Assembly: GCA_030068075.1 (NCBI GenBank)
Contig: CM057823.1
Span: 19,502,485-19,566,484 of the forward strand
Direction of reading: 5' to 3'
DNA length: 64,000 nt
From: Paguma larvata
Taxonomy: Eukaryota; Chordata; Mammalia; Carnivora; Viverridae
The first letter of the stretch is position 1, and every line of letters starts with the position of its first letter. Shown here one piece after another: positions 33,801-41,879 of this stretch. Position numbers and translations under genes: made by a program. Below the pieces are notes generated by a model. That model saw only the letters and a list, made by a program, of their open reading frames with translations, had not been told where the DNA came from and ran no database searches.

Positions 33801-36040
33801 TTTTACATCATCCATGTGAGCCAAACTTGCAAAAATAGGTGACCCTTGCTGGCAAGGGTGATAAGAAAATAGTTCATTCCTGTATGTGATGTATCACAGG
33901 GAGTTGCCATCTTACACCCACTATCGTGACTATTATTTAAAAAAGTCTTATTTCTTGCATTTAGGTCTTCAGTCCATTTTAAGTTAATTTTTTTTGAGTT
34001 AATTTTTTATGTGAGGTAAAATAACGGTCCAGCTTCCTCTGGCATGTGAATATCCAGTTGTCCCTGCACTGTTTGTCCAAACTGTCTTTCCTCCCATCGA
34101 ATGGTCTTGGCACACTTTTTGAAAATATTTGACCACGTATGCGAGGACATATTTTGGAGCTTGATCTTTCATTCACCTTGTCTCTTAGGTCAGTACAATG
34201 CTATTTTGATTGCTGTCGCTTTGTAGTAAGTTTTGAAATCAGGAAGTTTGCATCTTTGTCCTTTGTTTTCAAGATGGTTTTGGCTATTTGGGGTCACTTG
34301 AGAGTCCAATGAATTTTAGCGCAGGTTTTCTTTTTCTGCAAAAAATGCCATGGAGATTTTGATAGGAATCGCAGTGACTCTGTAGAACACTTTGTCATCT
34401 TAACAATATTAAGTCTTCTAATCCATGCGTGCGAGATATCGTGCGAGATATCTTTCTGCTGACGTTCATGACTTCTTTAGTTTCTTCAGCAGTGTTTGTG
34501 GAGTTTTTTGCCATTTGGTTGAGTTTAATCCCATCACTTTTGCCCTAATCACTAGAAGTGTCCCTGTGTCCAGCCCACACTCAGGTGAAGGTGATTTATA
34601 CAAGAGCAGCAACACCAGGAGCTGGGATACTTCGGTGTCCTCTCAGAGGATGCCTACCGCAGTGACCTAATTCCTGACTCCCTTGGAGAAGACGTTGACT
34701 GGCCCAGTTTCCCTCACTTAGTGGTTTGCGGGAATGGATTGGGTTTTCTGTGTTAGGTATCTACCCATGTATCCAAAGCTGAGGACCTGGGTCGCAACAG
34801 ATTTCCTCAAAAAGAGGCGATACAAAGCATACAGTGAATTGCTCCTCCCTACCCCTATCTCATTTCCTTTGCTTCTAAGGAGTTCTTTTGAGCGGTGTAA
34901 ACTAAATTAGTGCTTGATTTTCTTTTTCAGAGCTGTAGTGCGAGTGCCCTGCAGGCAAGATTGAAAGTAGCTGCCCATGAAGCTGAGGAAGAATCTGATA
35001 ATATTGCTGAAGATTTCTTAGAGGGAAAAACTGAAATAGATGATTTTCTCAGTAGCTTCATGGAAAAGAGAACAGTATGTAATACTCTTCAGTCGAGGAC
35101 AGGGGACAGTGTAATACCCAATTACGTAACTGCATTCATGAGTAAAAGAACGTCGGTGCAGTCCTGAGCTGGAGTTTTGAGTGCCGTGAGAAGAGACGAA
35201 AGAGCCTCTGTTCGTTAAGAATGATAGCAACATCTTACTATGATTTTGTACTAAACCTACTATATCAGCTAAAATCTAGTCAGTAGTCGTAGGAATATAC
35301 ACCTTATGTTCAACAAGTTGTTTAAAAAGGGAATAATGTATACATAGTTACTTTAAAACTTCCAAATGTTATTGAGAACATTCTGGAATAGTTTCTTTTC
35401 TGTTCTGATTTCCATTATATTTAAAGAAAAATCAAGAAAGTCAATTTATAAAGTTCTTAATGAACTTTATAAAATGTGTGTGATATACATGCATGTCCTG
35501 TTAAGGAACGTGGCAAGATTTCATTATCCCCATTTGCCATGAGAGAAAATAGTTTAGGGACATTAAACTATGGTTATAGCATTAGCAAGGCACTGATTTC
35601 TAGTTTATTCTTCTTTGATATTATATAACTGTACCTTGAAGTTTTTATTAATCTTCCTGGTTATCAACAGTAGGATTTTTATGTTTTTTAAAACACAGAT
35701 GTTTGAAATTACATAATCAGAGAACTGATCTAAAGAGTAAGGTTTGTTTTATATTGTGGAAGTTTACAGGCAAAGGTGATCTTCCAAATATAATTCAGCG
35801 TTTGTGGGGGGTGAGGATTTTTAAATTCTGAGCTACCTTAAACTTTCAAAAGTAAAAAATGTCAACAAGTTAAAGGATTCTTACTTAGAAATCTGTCCTG
35901 TGTAGGAAGCAGTAAGTCATTGGAGAAGTGACTGGTACTTTAAATCATTTATTTTCTAGATTTGCCACTGTAGAAGAGCCAAGGAAGAGAAACTTCAGCA
36001 AGCAATAGCAATGCACAGCCAATTTCATGCTCCACTATAG
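11272..36040 (+). CDS. VPS37A: VPS37A, ESCRT-I subunit (exon 2 to stop; first exon outside window)
   Basis: VPS37A is a subunit of the cytosolic ESCRT-I complex with TSG101, VPS28 and MVB12/UBAP1. It sorts ubiquitinated cargo into multivesicular bodies and also acts in autophagosome closure. Ten exons join in frame: 11272-11346, 13221-13335, 13928-14028, 22675-22900, 27244-27314, 30459-30586, 30667-30725, 30802-30870, 34931-35074 and 35960-36040. All have AG acceptors and GT donors. They encode 355 residues plus one base of the preceding codon, which matches residues 43-397 of the human protein as I recall it. The first three exons hold the UEV-like N-terminal domain, the fourth a Pro/Ser/Thr-rich linker (PPYPPQ), and the rest the helical Mod(r) domain that assembles with ESCRT-I. 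The starting exon and promoter are not in the window: no CpG-rich segment with a Met start lies upstream. No frameshift or stop is seen, so the gene looks functional. Confidence 0.97.
11347..13220. other. VPS37A intron 2
   Basis: An L2 3'-end-like fragment (CTGTCTAGCATAATGCC, then TTGAATAAGTGAATAAAAG) lies at about 12040-12118, and a short (TG)n at about 12583-12598. Nothing else recognised. Confidence 0.5.
13221..13335 (+). CDS. VPS37A: VPS37A exon 3 (UEV-like domain)
   Basis: The acceptor is TTTAACAG and the donor GTATGT. The split Ile codon is completed and the frame reads [19 protein letters not shown], then through [12 protein letters not shown] to VNN. It ends in phase 0. The proline-rich strand is typical of a UEV/E2-like fold. 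Confidence 0.97.
13336..13927. other. VPS37A intron 3
   Basis: A/T-rich intron with no recognised element. Confidence 0.6.
13928..14028 (+). CDS. VPS37A: VPS37A exon 4 (end of UEV-like domain)
   Basis: The acceptor is CTTTCAG and the donor GTAAGT. It reads [19 protein letters not shown] and ends after TAFP plus two bases of a Tyr codon. It is followed by the largest intron in the window (8.6 kb), which holds the L1 mosaic at 15-21 kb. Confidence 0.97.
14029..14995. other. VPS37A intron 4, left part
   Basis: No exon. A small perfect hairpin (13-bp arms AATTACTTCCATG, 4-base loop) is at 14530-14559. About 14.70-14.99 kb contains an unclassified interspersed-repeat-like stretch (AATAGACTCCATCTCTTGAT). 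Confidence 0.5.
14996..15690 (+). mobile_element. LINE-1 5' untranslated region, sense
   Basis: After an 11-G run the sequence matches the 5' leader of carnivore L1 in sense orientation: AGAATCAGCAATTTGAAAAA, TGCCTGGGGCACACAGAG, GGGACAGGGATCTCAGAGAC and AAGGAGCTGGCACATGCC. It is GC-rich against its A/T-rich surroundings. It switches abruptly near 15690 to L1 in the opposite orientation. Confidence 0.6.
16708..16876 (-). mobile_element. Carnivore SINE, reverse, degraded head
   Basis: It begins with TTTTAATGTTTATTTATTTTGAGAGAGA (tail end on + strand) and continues through GCAGGCTCTGTGCTGTCAGC to a degraded head (GAGCTGAAATCAAGAGTTGG). Confidence 0.85.
17490..17608 (+). repeat. 119-bp exact direct duplication, copy 1
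   Basis: Runs from TCTGTTTCCTTCCCCAGACT to GAATGTTCTTATACTTG, and is identical by eye to 18048-18166. This copy continues naturally into L1 antisense sequence on both sides, so it is probably the original. Confidence 0.92.
18048..18166 (+). repeat. 119-bp exact direct duplication, copy 2
   Basis: Identical to 17490-17608. It sits at the junction between antisense L1 on the left and sense L1 ORF2 on the right, as a patch at an orientation switch. Confidence 0.92.
18167..19115 (+). mobile_element. LINE-1 ORF2 fragment, sense (inverted within mosaic)
   Basis: Sense L1 text: CTAGCCAGACTCATCAAGAA, GAATATTATGAAAAATTATT, CAACCAGGAAGAAATGGATA, and the RT region (AAAGCCCACAGCTAATAGCA, ACAAGGATGTCTGCTGTCAC). 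Stops and indels break the frame. It is flanked on both sides by antisense L1. Confidence 0.8.
19116..21130 (-). mobile_element. LINE-1 5' part, antisense, with leader
   Basis: Antisense L1 upstream region (GGAGTTCTCTGTGCTTCTTG, CATCTGGGGCACCTCTGAT), then a GC-rich 5' leader at about 20.03-21.13 kb. The open frames of 134 and 136 codons on the + strand here are leader shadows. It mirrors the sense leader at 15.0 kb. Confidence 0.7.
21131..22674. other. VPS37A intron 4, right part
   Basis: No exon or named repeat recognised between the L1 mosaic and VPS37A exon 5. Confidence 0.5.
22675..22900 (+). CDS. VPS37A: VPS37A exon 5 (Pro/Ser/Thr-rich linker)
   Basis: The acceptor is TTCTCTTCAG and the donor GTGGGT. 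This 226-bp exon encodes the low-complexity linker between the UEV-like and Mod(r) regions, including [15 protein letters not shown] and [15 protein letters not shown]. It ends in phase 0. This is the least conserved part of the protein, and several residues differ from human. Confidence 0.97.
22901..23677. other. VPS37A intron 5, left part
   Basis: An L2 3'-end-like fragment (ATAGTAGGTGCTCCATTAAAA, then GATAAATGAATGTATT) lies at about 23240-23310. Nothing else recognised. Confidence 0.5.
23693..26302 (-). mobile_element. Young LINE-1, 5'-truncated, with target-site duplication
   Basis: This 2.6-kb L1 lies on the - strand, flanked by perfect 15-bp repeats AAAACCTTCATTTTA at 23678-23692 and 26303-26317. 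From the truncated 5' end it encodes ORF2 from just before the reverse-transcriptase fingers ([48 protein letters not shown]) to the C-terminus ([35 protein letters not shown]), followed by the 3' region. The frame is long (443 codons from 26210 to 24879) but frameshifts near 25.0 and 24.4 kb break it. The active-site motif reads FADN instead of FADD. It is a dead insertion in VPS37A intron 5, antisense to the gene. Confidence 0.95.
26318..26893. other. VPS37A intron 5, middle
   Basis: A/T-rich, no exon. An 18-A run is at 26823-26840. Confidence 0.6.
26894..27101 (+). mobile_element. Carnivore SINE, sense
   Basis: Head GGGCATCTGGGTGACTCAGT, middle CGAGTTCATGAATTCGAGCC and CAGTGCTGACAGCTCAG, CT-rich end and AAATAAATAAAC tail. 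It ends about 140 bp before exon 6. Confidence 0.9.
27244..27314 (+). CDS. VPS37A: VPS37A exon 6
   Basis: The acceptor is CTCTTTAG and the donor GTAAAA, a weaker donor than its neighbours. It reads [20 protein letters not shown] and ends two bases into a Ser codon. Confidence 0.95.
27478..27562 (+). repeat. Nested short repeats and hairpin
   Basis: GTCGTRTAGTTT occurs three times (27481, 27525, 27548), two of them extended by GCAC. Between them GCATTAGT and ACTAATGC can pair. No known element matches. Confidence 0.85.
27830..27893 (+). repeat. Perfect 64-bp inverted repeat, left arm
   Basis: Begins ATTGATGAGAAATAAATTTG and ends GGAACACTGCTTC. It is the exact reverse complement of 28125-28188, with a 231-bp spacer. 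The match ends abruptly on both sides. Confidence 0.97.
28125..28188 (-). repeat. Perfect 64-bp inverted repeat, right arm
   Basis: Exact reverse complement of 27830-27893. No SINE, L1 or transposon end is recognised in either arm. Confidence 0.97.
28189..30458. other. VPS37A intron 6
   Basis: A MIR-like scrap lies at about 28285-28370 (CTAAGCACTGTAATGTTTGC, AAAGTAGGTACTATTATT). A short L1/SINE-tail-like piece (GTACACCTTAAATGTACACA) is at about 29040-29110. No exon. Confidence 0.5.
30459..30586 (+). CDS. VPS37A: VPS37A exon 7 (Mod(r) domain)
   Basis: The acceptor is GTTGCTAG and the donor GTATGT. It reads [20 protein letters not shown] and continues through [20 protein letters not shown]. 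This is the start of the helical Mod(r) region that packs into the ESCRT-I stalk. Confidence 0.97.
30667..30725 (+). CDS. VPS37A: VPS37A exon 8 (Mod(r) domain)
   Basis: A short 59-bp exon separated from exon 7 by only 80 bp. The acceptor is CTTACAG and the donor GTGAGT. It reads [19 protein letters not shown] after completing a split Arg codon, and ends in phase 0. Confidence 0.97.
30802..30870 (+). CDS. VPS37A: VPS37A exon 9 (Mod(r) domain)
   Basis: The acceptor is TCTTTTAG and the donor GTAAGA; phase 0 at both ends. It reads [20 protein letters not shown] then LSE, a charged helix. A reverse-oriented SINE begins about 40 bp downstream. Confidence 0.97.
30913..31131 (-). mobile_element. Carnivore SINE, reverse
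   Basis: On the + strand it starts at the tail (TTTAATTTATTTATTTTAGAG), passes a GA-rich run, and ends at the head (CAACCAACTGAGCCACCCTG). It lies in the intron after exon 9. The body has CTTGATCCCATGACGCTGGGA, an older-looking variant. Confidence 0.92.
31580..31775 (+). repeat. MIR element
   Basis: MIR-like order: TCATATATTGCCCATTATTCC, CCTAGGAGGTCGGCGTTGTTA, GAGGCACAGGAATATTATCTAACC, CCTGAGGTCATAGA and CAGAGTCAGGACTCACG. Confidence 0.75.
31776..32375. other. VPS37A intron 9, middle
   Basis: A/T-rich intron, nothing recognised. Confidence 0.5.
32380..32573 (-). mobile_element. Carnivore SINE, reverse, caniform-like variant
   Basis: Tail ATTTTTTTTATTTTAGAGAG and head GACTTAGCCACCCAGGCACC. 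The body reads TTGATCCCAGGACCCTGGGA, a form common in dog-like carnivores, so this is probably an older, pre-felid subfamily copy. Confidence 0.9.
32588..32768 (-). mobile_element. Feline-type SINE, reverse
   Basis: Tail TTATTAATTTATTTTGAGAG, body GATGTTGGGCTCAGACTCAC and GAGATCATGATCTGAGCC, head ACCGACTGAGCCACCCAGG. It lies in tandem with the preceding copy, 15 bases apart. Confidence 0.92.
32769..33954. other. VPS37A intron 9, right part
   Basis: An L2 3'-end fragment (AGTGCTTGTCACATAGTAGA, TACTCAATAAATATTCAG) is at about 33655-33715, followed by a triplet repeat at 33741-33799. No exon. Confidence 0.6.
33741..33799 (+). repeat. (TAG)n(TAA)n microsatellite
   Basis: Six or so TAG units pass directly into about thirteen TAA/ATA units, right after an L2 end. 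Confidence 0.95.
33955..34520 (-). mobile_element. LINE-1 ORF2 fragment, antisense
   Basis: Antisense L1 text includes GGTCTTCAGTCCATTTTAAG, GCTATTTTGATTGCTGTCGC and ATTTTGATAGGAATCGCAGT. A 12-bp unit GTGCGAGATATC is tandemly doubled at 34429-34452. Confidence 0.75.
34521..34930. other. VPS37A intron 9, end
   Basis: Nothing recognised before the exon 10 acceptor. Confidence 0.5.
34931..35074 (+). CDS. VPS37A: VPS37A exon 10 (Mod(r) domain)
   Basis: The acceptor is TCTTTTTCAG and the donor GTATGT. The 144 bp are exactly 48 codons, phase 0 at both ends. It reads [20 protein letters not shown], then [20 protein letters not shown] and FMEKRT. If the donor is ignored the frame runs on to 35167, but that extension is intron read-through. 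Confidence 0.97.
35075..35959. other. VPS37A intron 10
   Basis: No exon. A 12-bp-arm hairpin (TTTATAAAGTTC / GAACTTTATAAA) is at 35445-35473. A possible degraded MIR lies at about 35.46-35.60 kb. Confidence 0.5.
35960..36040 (+). CDS. VPS37A: VPS37A exon 11 (last coding exon, ends at stop)
   Basis: The acceptor is ATTTTCTAG. It reads [20 protein letters not shown], then QFHAPL and a TAG stop at 36038-36040. A donor-like GTAAAT follows the stop directly, so the stop is probably the last codon of the exon and the untranslated region continues in a further exon. Confidence 0.96.
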   Translation: MCHCRRAKEEKLQQAIAMHSQFHAPL

Positions 36041-37582
36041 GTAAATTGTTTTCCAGAAAGTATTCTTTAGTTGAAGTTTTCCTACCAGTGCCTGTTCAGT
36101 CAGCTTAAAGCCTAATTCTGTCATAGCTGTTATGTTATATAACATATAAAATGCTCTCTGTTGTACATGAAGCATAATTTTATATACATAAGCATTTAAT
36201 CAATAGAAATCTTTTGGATATTTTTCCACGGTGCTCTTGCCTTAAATGAAATTTTTTTTAGTGTTTGATAGCTACAGCTGTAGAATTGTAAGCTCTATCT
36301 ATGATTAGTACCTTTCTCTTCGCTGGTATATGGAGTAAACCATATCACTTAGTTGACATATTTCTCACTCGTCTCCTTTGTCATTTCTTCAAAATGAACT
36401 TCCAGTCTGTCTCTTTTCCATCTCACACGAGGGTTATTCCAGTCATTGTTTTGCCAGTCCCCTGAATTGAGGGTTTTCCCTTCCTACAGAGCATTGACAG
36501 AATGATCTTCCTGAAATACCAGCCAGTGGTATAATTTCTCTGCTCTAGAACATAGCAACGGCAGTATCACTATTAAGCTTCTCTCTGGCATATATTTGAG
36601 AGCATCTATTTTAATTTTCCATTTTCCCCGTATCCATTTCATGTTCTTTCTCTTACCGCTCTATCTTTTTCAGGTTCTTACCTGTTCTCAACACTCTCTT
36701 CCTTTTCCTCTCCCTCTGTCTAGTTTTAGGAATGATTTGGTTGCGAAAACTATTGCCCAGCCCACCAAATTTAAGTGAAAGCTTGTATTATTAAACATTG
36801 GAGAGATACTTTCTAGAGCCAAAATGTAGCTGATGCTGAGCGTGAAAACAGGACAGGAGGCCATAATTGCCGAAGGCTTCTTCTTCTCACACCCTTGCCA
36901 AGGCTGCTTGTTTCTCATTTCCACATCTCGGTTCTTTTCTGTCTCTCACTCTCATGTGCTTCCCCCTGCCCCTTGCTCTTCCGAGAGCCTTTCTTTGCTA
37001 CACTGGCACGTGCTCCACCATTGCTGCCCACACTGATCGTATTATGCTGCTTCAGGTAGCTCATGGCCACTAACAGGTGTCACTACAATTCCCAGCAGAC
37101 AGGCTGGCCCAGCAGCAGCTTGGCCAGCAGATTAGTGTCGTGTCTGTGGTCCTGTGCTCATTCAGGTGGGTTGAAGGAGTGCACTCTGAGAAGGGAGCGT
37201 GGGAACCTCCCTGAAAGGGAGCATTTATAGGGAGAGAAATGGCAGGAATTTCTTCTCTCTCCCTCAAACTCATCTGCCCTTTCTCTTAATGTAGTTATGT
37301 GTAACATTAGTGCCAACATGGAATCATTTTATATCTTATTTTTTAAATCATACTGTCAATCCCTTGGGTAAGGATTGATTTTTCATATCACACACAGTTT
37401 AAGAAGAAAGTGGGCACTGAGTAATTGTTTATACGAACATGCTAGAATCCTTCCCCACCTTTTTGCCCTCATAGTTTACTTAACTTCTTATAGACACATC
37501 TGAATTGGAAGAGAATGTAAAGAAATGAGAATTTATCATCTTAAGTTAAATCTTAGGGTTTTCTGTGTTTTTTTCTTTTCAG
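36041..37582. other. Probable VPS37A intron in the 3' untranslated region
   Basis: Bounded by a GTAAAT donor directly after the stop and a TTTTCTTTTCAG acceptor. About 36.73-37.30 kb is GC-richer and may be an old LTR or repeat that I cannot name. Confidence 0.6.
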
Positions 37583-38909
37583 ATTTTCCTGAAAACATAA
37601 ACTGCCAAGACAGAAATGATACAAGGCTAAGCACATTTCTATGTATGATTTGCAAATTGGCATTTCATCACAATGGCTGAATTCACAGATACCCTGTATA
37701 GATTATATACAGAACTGAGGCTGATTTTGTACAGCTTAGAATGATGGCTACGGAATTTGCTTTGAGAAACTTTTCTGCACGATTTGCACTATAAATGTTT
37801 ATTTATTGTGGATAAATCCTATCATATTTAAGTTTCACTGCTGGTCCTCTGTTATTATTAAGTACCTATGCATGTAATTTTAGCTAGTATCAATATTTTA
37901 TAAAATTGCTTCATTTAAATTTATATTTTTAATTTGAAACTGCTTCATTTCTTTATCAAGAATGGTTTATTTAGATATTTTTCCTCTCAACCTTTTTGAA
38001 AAATTACAATTTTCAACTGTAGAAAGCCTTATTTTTCCTTCTTTCCAGATGATAAAATTTTCAAAAAACATTTGTTTTTAAATATTAATAGTGTCAGGAA
38101 ACACCACACCTACAAATGTGCCATCTCAAAAAGGTAACTTTTAATAACAGTAAATCAAAAGAATACATCAGCTGCTCATACATGATTTAATTTTTAAAAT
38201 TAAAGATACATTTAAGAAGCAATACTTTACCTAATAGATTGCCTTCCACTTCATCTAGTCCACCAATCTTTCATACTAATTTTTTTATATAAATAATAGG
38301 TTTGTGATTGGATAATAATATACCTTCTAAATTCCTGATGTTAAAAACAATCTTTTTGTTAATAAATAGTAATTCTAGGCACAGAAGTCAATGAATTTTT
38401 TTGATCTTTACTGTAAATGAGCTTTTCATAGAGAACAGCTTTAGTAATAAAATTAAGATTTAACTTTTAGGCAGTCTAGTTTTTATTTAATATTTGAATT
38501 TTCTTTTTAAATTGTGCTATTATGTTCAGCAATTTGCTTCTATACAGTGTTATAGAATGAACACATTATGTAGGTAGCTGTAAAAGCTAATAAAGGAGAA
38601 AATCTGGAACTAATTGTATCTGAGGCTTTGGTAAGGGTATCTAAATCACAAAACAACCTAATGCATATTTTTGTTTAAATTTCATCCCAATGTGTATTGT
38701 CATTCCAAACGCCAGCATTTCATTTCGTACAGGTTTTTTTTTTTCTTCATTCTTTTTCTTTCTCTACATGTTCTTGGCAATACAGTTTTAGGAGAAACAA
38801 AATTATTTTCTTAGACTTGAAAAATACTTAATTCTTAGTCTGTGTTTGTGGAAAAGCAGGTATTCATATGGATTATAAATATATAATTGGAATAAATAAA
38901 TTAACTTTC

Positions 38910-39010
38910 ATTAATTGCCTGTCTCACTGGCGCTGTACTAAGGGCATGCTGTTTAATGTTCAAAATGATCAGACATTATTTTCACAGATTTGTAGAAGAA
39001 AGAACTAAGG
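38910..39010 (+). repeat. MIR fragment
   Basis: Weak match: GGCGCTGTACTAAGGGCATG, then AGACATTATTTTCACAGATT and GAAAGAACTAAGG. Confidence 0.45.
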
Positions 39011-40700
39011 TAAGTGTTTTAAATTTGTGGCAGAATCTTCTGGGTATTTAGAAACCTTTCCTTACTGCACAGACCAGCAGAACTTCCAATTTCCCAGCAG
39101 TCACTGCAGTGGAGGACTTGATAGTCCCAATCTTTTGCAGATAATCAGGTAGCTTTCCTAGAAACTGTTTAGAACCCATAACAAGAAACCAGCAGATCAC
39201 AGCCGTTCTGAAAGGACATCAATTCATTTGATCGACTAATTTATTTAAACATCTATTCAAAATAAGTCACTGTGGAAATAACTACAAAACAATAACTCAA
39301 ACATGTTTTTTAGGTTCTTGGGTGCTCATCTCCTTTCCCCTCCACAAAGAGACAACAGCAACAACAATAAACAAAAACAACACAAATTTTCTTAAACAGT
39401 AAATTTCTTCTACGTAATTGTATAATTCATCTCACTGTTTTTTATTCTTTAAACCAAACTGTCCTATTTTCATTCTATACCAATTAAATAGCTTGCTTTC
39501 TCCTTCCAAAATTTATTAGCTTCCTTACAACCCAGTCATTAAAAAGGAGTTTGAATATGAATATCTGCATTTAACCCACAGACAATATAGTTCAGATCAG
39601 GTTGTATAAGTTGTCCAAGATAGAAGAAAGTCTGCATTTGAATAATTCTCTGTGAATTTTGTGAATTTCTATTTGCGATAGAAAGTAAATGATTTAGGGG
39701 ATAATTTTATGGCTTTGTCATTTTCTTCTAAAAACTGGTCGTTTGGAGAAGTCACGACAGAGGGGGGGGAAAATGACTGCAAAGGCAAAGATTCTGGTTT
39801 TACTTTAACATGTAACAGATGACCAGATAGAAATCAGAAAATAAAGAAAGCTTAGGAGTTACTGTTCAGAGTAGAGATTTGTCATGGGTAGAAATTTAAA
39901 CACTAATATCTCAAAATAGAAAAAAGGTTTCTAAATAAATAGGATGAACAGTAAAGATATCTGTGTCAAAGTTGGAAGATTTTCTAGGAATAAACTAGGC
40001 TAGGAAATTTATATTAGAATAGAAGTTGTTTAAAAGGTAAGTTTGATCATAAGTTACATATGCTTAAATTGAAGGAATTTCAGTGAAAATTGGAATTCAT
40101 TTTTAGGGAAAGAAAGTAAACTGACCTTAGAAAACAAAATCATATGGCAAGGGTTTCCCTTGTCTTCTCCTACCTTTATTCTAAAAAAAGTTCCTTTGTT
40201 GATTGCTGAATCGTGGTCAGAGTTCTTACCTACTTCATATCATTAAATTTTCCAGAATATCACTAAATAACAAGTCACCTGAGCTCTAAATATTACTAAT
40301 TGGGAAGTAATCTGCTTTAAGTCAGTTTTACATTGGTTTATTACTTGTGCTTTAAACCAGTTGCCCTAAATAAAACTCTTCATGTTTGATTTAAAATGAA
40401 ATTGTGCTATCAGAGATTTTAGTCTTCTTGGATTGGCCTTGCTCTTTCAAGACGCTATGAAAGCATAGTAAGGTTTTAATATGCAATAAATGTAACCTTT
40501 TATATAAATATCAGTGTTAGATCAACTTCTAATAAGTAGTCTAAATGAACATATTGTGTAAATTACAGTATCTTGTAAAATGGGGGAGGCTGAAAAAAGT
40601 TTATTTGATGTGAAAGACCTCACATTAAAGACATTTTAAAATATCAAATACTTATACTATTTGTGTTTTAAAATAAATGCATAGTTTTGTATATTCTCAT

Positions 40701-40902
40701 TTTTTTAATTTTTAAAAAATTTATTTATTTATTTTGAGAGAGAGAGAAAGAGAAAGCAGTGGAAGGGCAGAGAGTGAGAGAGAGTGAGAAACCAAGCAGA
40801 CTCCATGCCATCAGATCAGACCCGATGTGGGGCAAACGGTGAGATCATGACCTGAGCTGAAACAGAGTCAGGCGCTTAACCGACTGAGCTGCCCAGGTGC
40901 CC
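40701..40902 (-). mobile_element. Carnivore SINE, reverse (left of inverted pair)
   Basis: Tail TTTATTTATTTATTTTGAGA, GA-rich run, body GAGATCATGACCTGAGCTGA and head AACCGACTGAGCTGCCCAGG. It lies head to head with the next SINE, 36 bases apart. Confidence 0.93.
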
Positions 40903-40938
40903 GTATTTACTCTCATTTTTAAATCTTTTTTATTTCTG

Positions 40939-41123
40939 GGGGGCACCTGGGTGGCTCAGTCAGTTGAGTGTCCGAATTTGGCTCAGGTCATGATCTCACA
41001 GCTCAGGAGTTCAAGCCCCGTGTCAGACACTGTGCTGACAGCTCAGAGCCTGGAGCCCCTCTCTCTCTGCCTCTCCACTCATTCTCTCTCAAAAATAAAA
41101 CATCTAAAAAAAATTTTTTTTAA
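40939..41123 (+). mobile_element. Feline-type SINE, sense (right of inverted pair)
   Basis: Head GGGCACCTGGGTGGCTCAGT, body CTGTGCTGACAGCTCAGAGC, tail AAAAATAAAACATC. Perfect 13-bp target-site repeats TTTTTTATTTCTG at 40926-40938 and 41124-41136. Confidence 0.95.
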
Positions 41124-41471
41124 TTTTTTATTTCTGTATTTTTGTAGATATAAACTGCCAAATGGAAGAAACTAAAATCTCATCCTTGATGTTAGGCAAA
41201 GAAGTTTCTAAGAGTTGATAACTACAAGAATGGCATGTAGTGAGTTGTGTTATAAAAATGTAAAATCCATTACGACTATATCCTAAGTATCATTAACACA
41301 GTATTCTTACTACATACAATAAATTGCAGAAAATGAACAAATATTCCTCAAATGCTCAAATTTTATATTCGTAAGGAATTAAACTTGTTTTATTTACATT
41401 AACAGAGTACTTTTATATTATGTCTGTAATAAAGTTGTTCTGTTTTTAAATGATTAATACATAAATAATTA

Positions 41472-41796
41472 CAGTTGACCTTCGAACAATGTGGAGGTTA
41501 AGATGTTGATCCTGCGCAGACAAAAATCCACATAGAATTTTTGACTCAAAACCTTACCTCTCAGTAGCCTACTATTGACTAGAAGCCTTACTGATAACAT
41601 AAACAATTGATAACCACATATTTTGTATGTTATACTTATTATATACCGTATACCTAGAATAGAGTAAGCTAGAGAAACGAAAATGAACTTAAAGAAGAGA
41701 AAATACACTTACCCCATTGTACTGTATTTATAAAAAAAAATTTCACATGTATGTGGAACTGTGCGGTTCAAACTAATGTTGTTCAAGGGTCAACGG
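41472..41796 (+). mobile_element. Tigger-like DNA transposon, non-autonomous
   Basis: Inverted ends: CAGTTGACCTTCGAACAA at left and TTGTTCAAGGGTCAAC at right, with TA at the left boundary. The inner part (TGACTAGAAGCCTTACTGATA, TTTTGTATGTTATACTTATTA) resembles the pogo/Tigger2-type family. About 325 bp, no transposase left. Confidence 0.75.
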
Positions 41797-41879
41797 AATA
41801 CTGTGTTATTTCATTTAAGTATATTGCCGTAGCCCCCAAACCTTTCCTACTAGAGATTTCAGCAATGTAGCTTTCTTGC

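Larger units (their letters stand above)
37583..41433 (+). other. VPS37A: VPS37A 3' untranslated exon (end uncertain)
   Basis: A strong pyrimidine tract ending CTTTTCAG at 37582 sits about 1.5 kb after the stop, and the following A/T-rich sequence has no repeat for about 3 kb, as expected of a 3' untranslated region. Poly-A signals AATAAA occur at 38361, 38446, 38589 and 41428. The 38589 signal and the 41428 signal (followed by GTTGTTCTGTTTTT) look best. The end chosen here is the furthest candidate. If it is used, two SINEs lie in the transcript. Confidence 0.55.

Noticed and set aside
34910..35167. An 85-codon stand-alone gene ending in a distinct tail
   Set aside because: It is VPS37A exon 10 plus intron read-through on both sides; the true exon is 34931-35074 by its splice sites and by the match to VPS37A.
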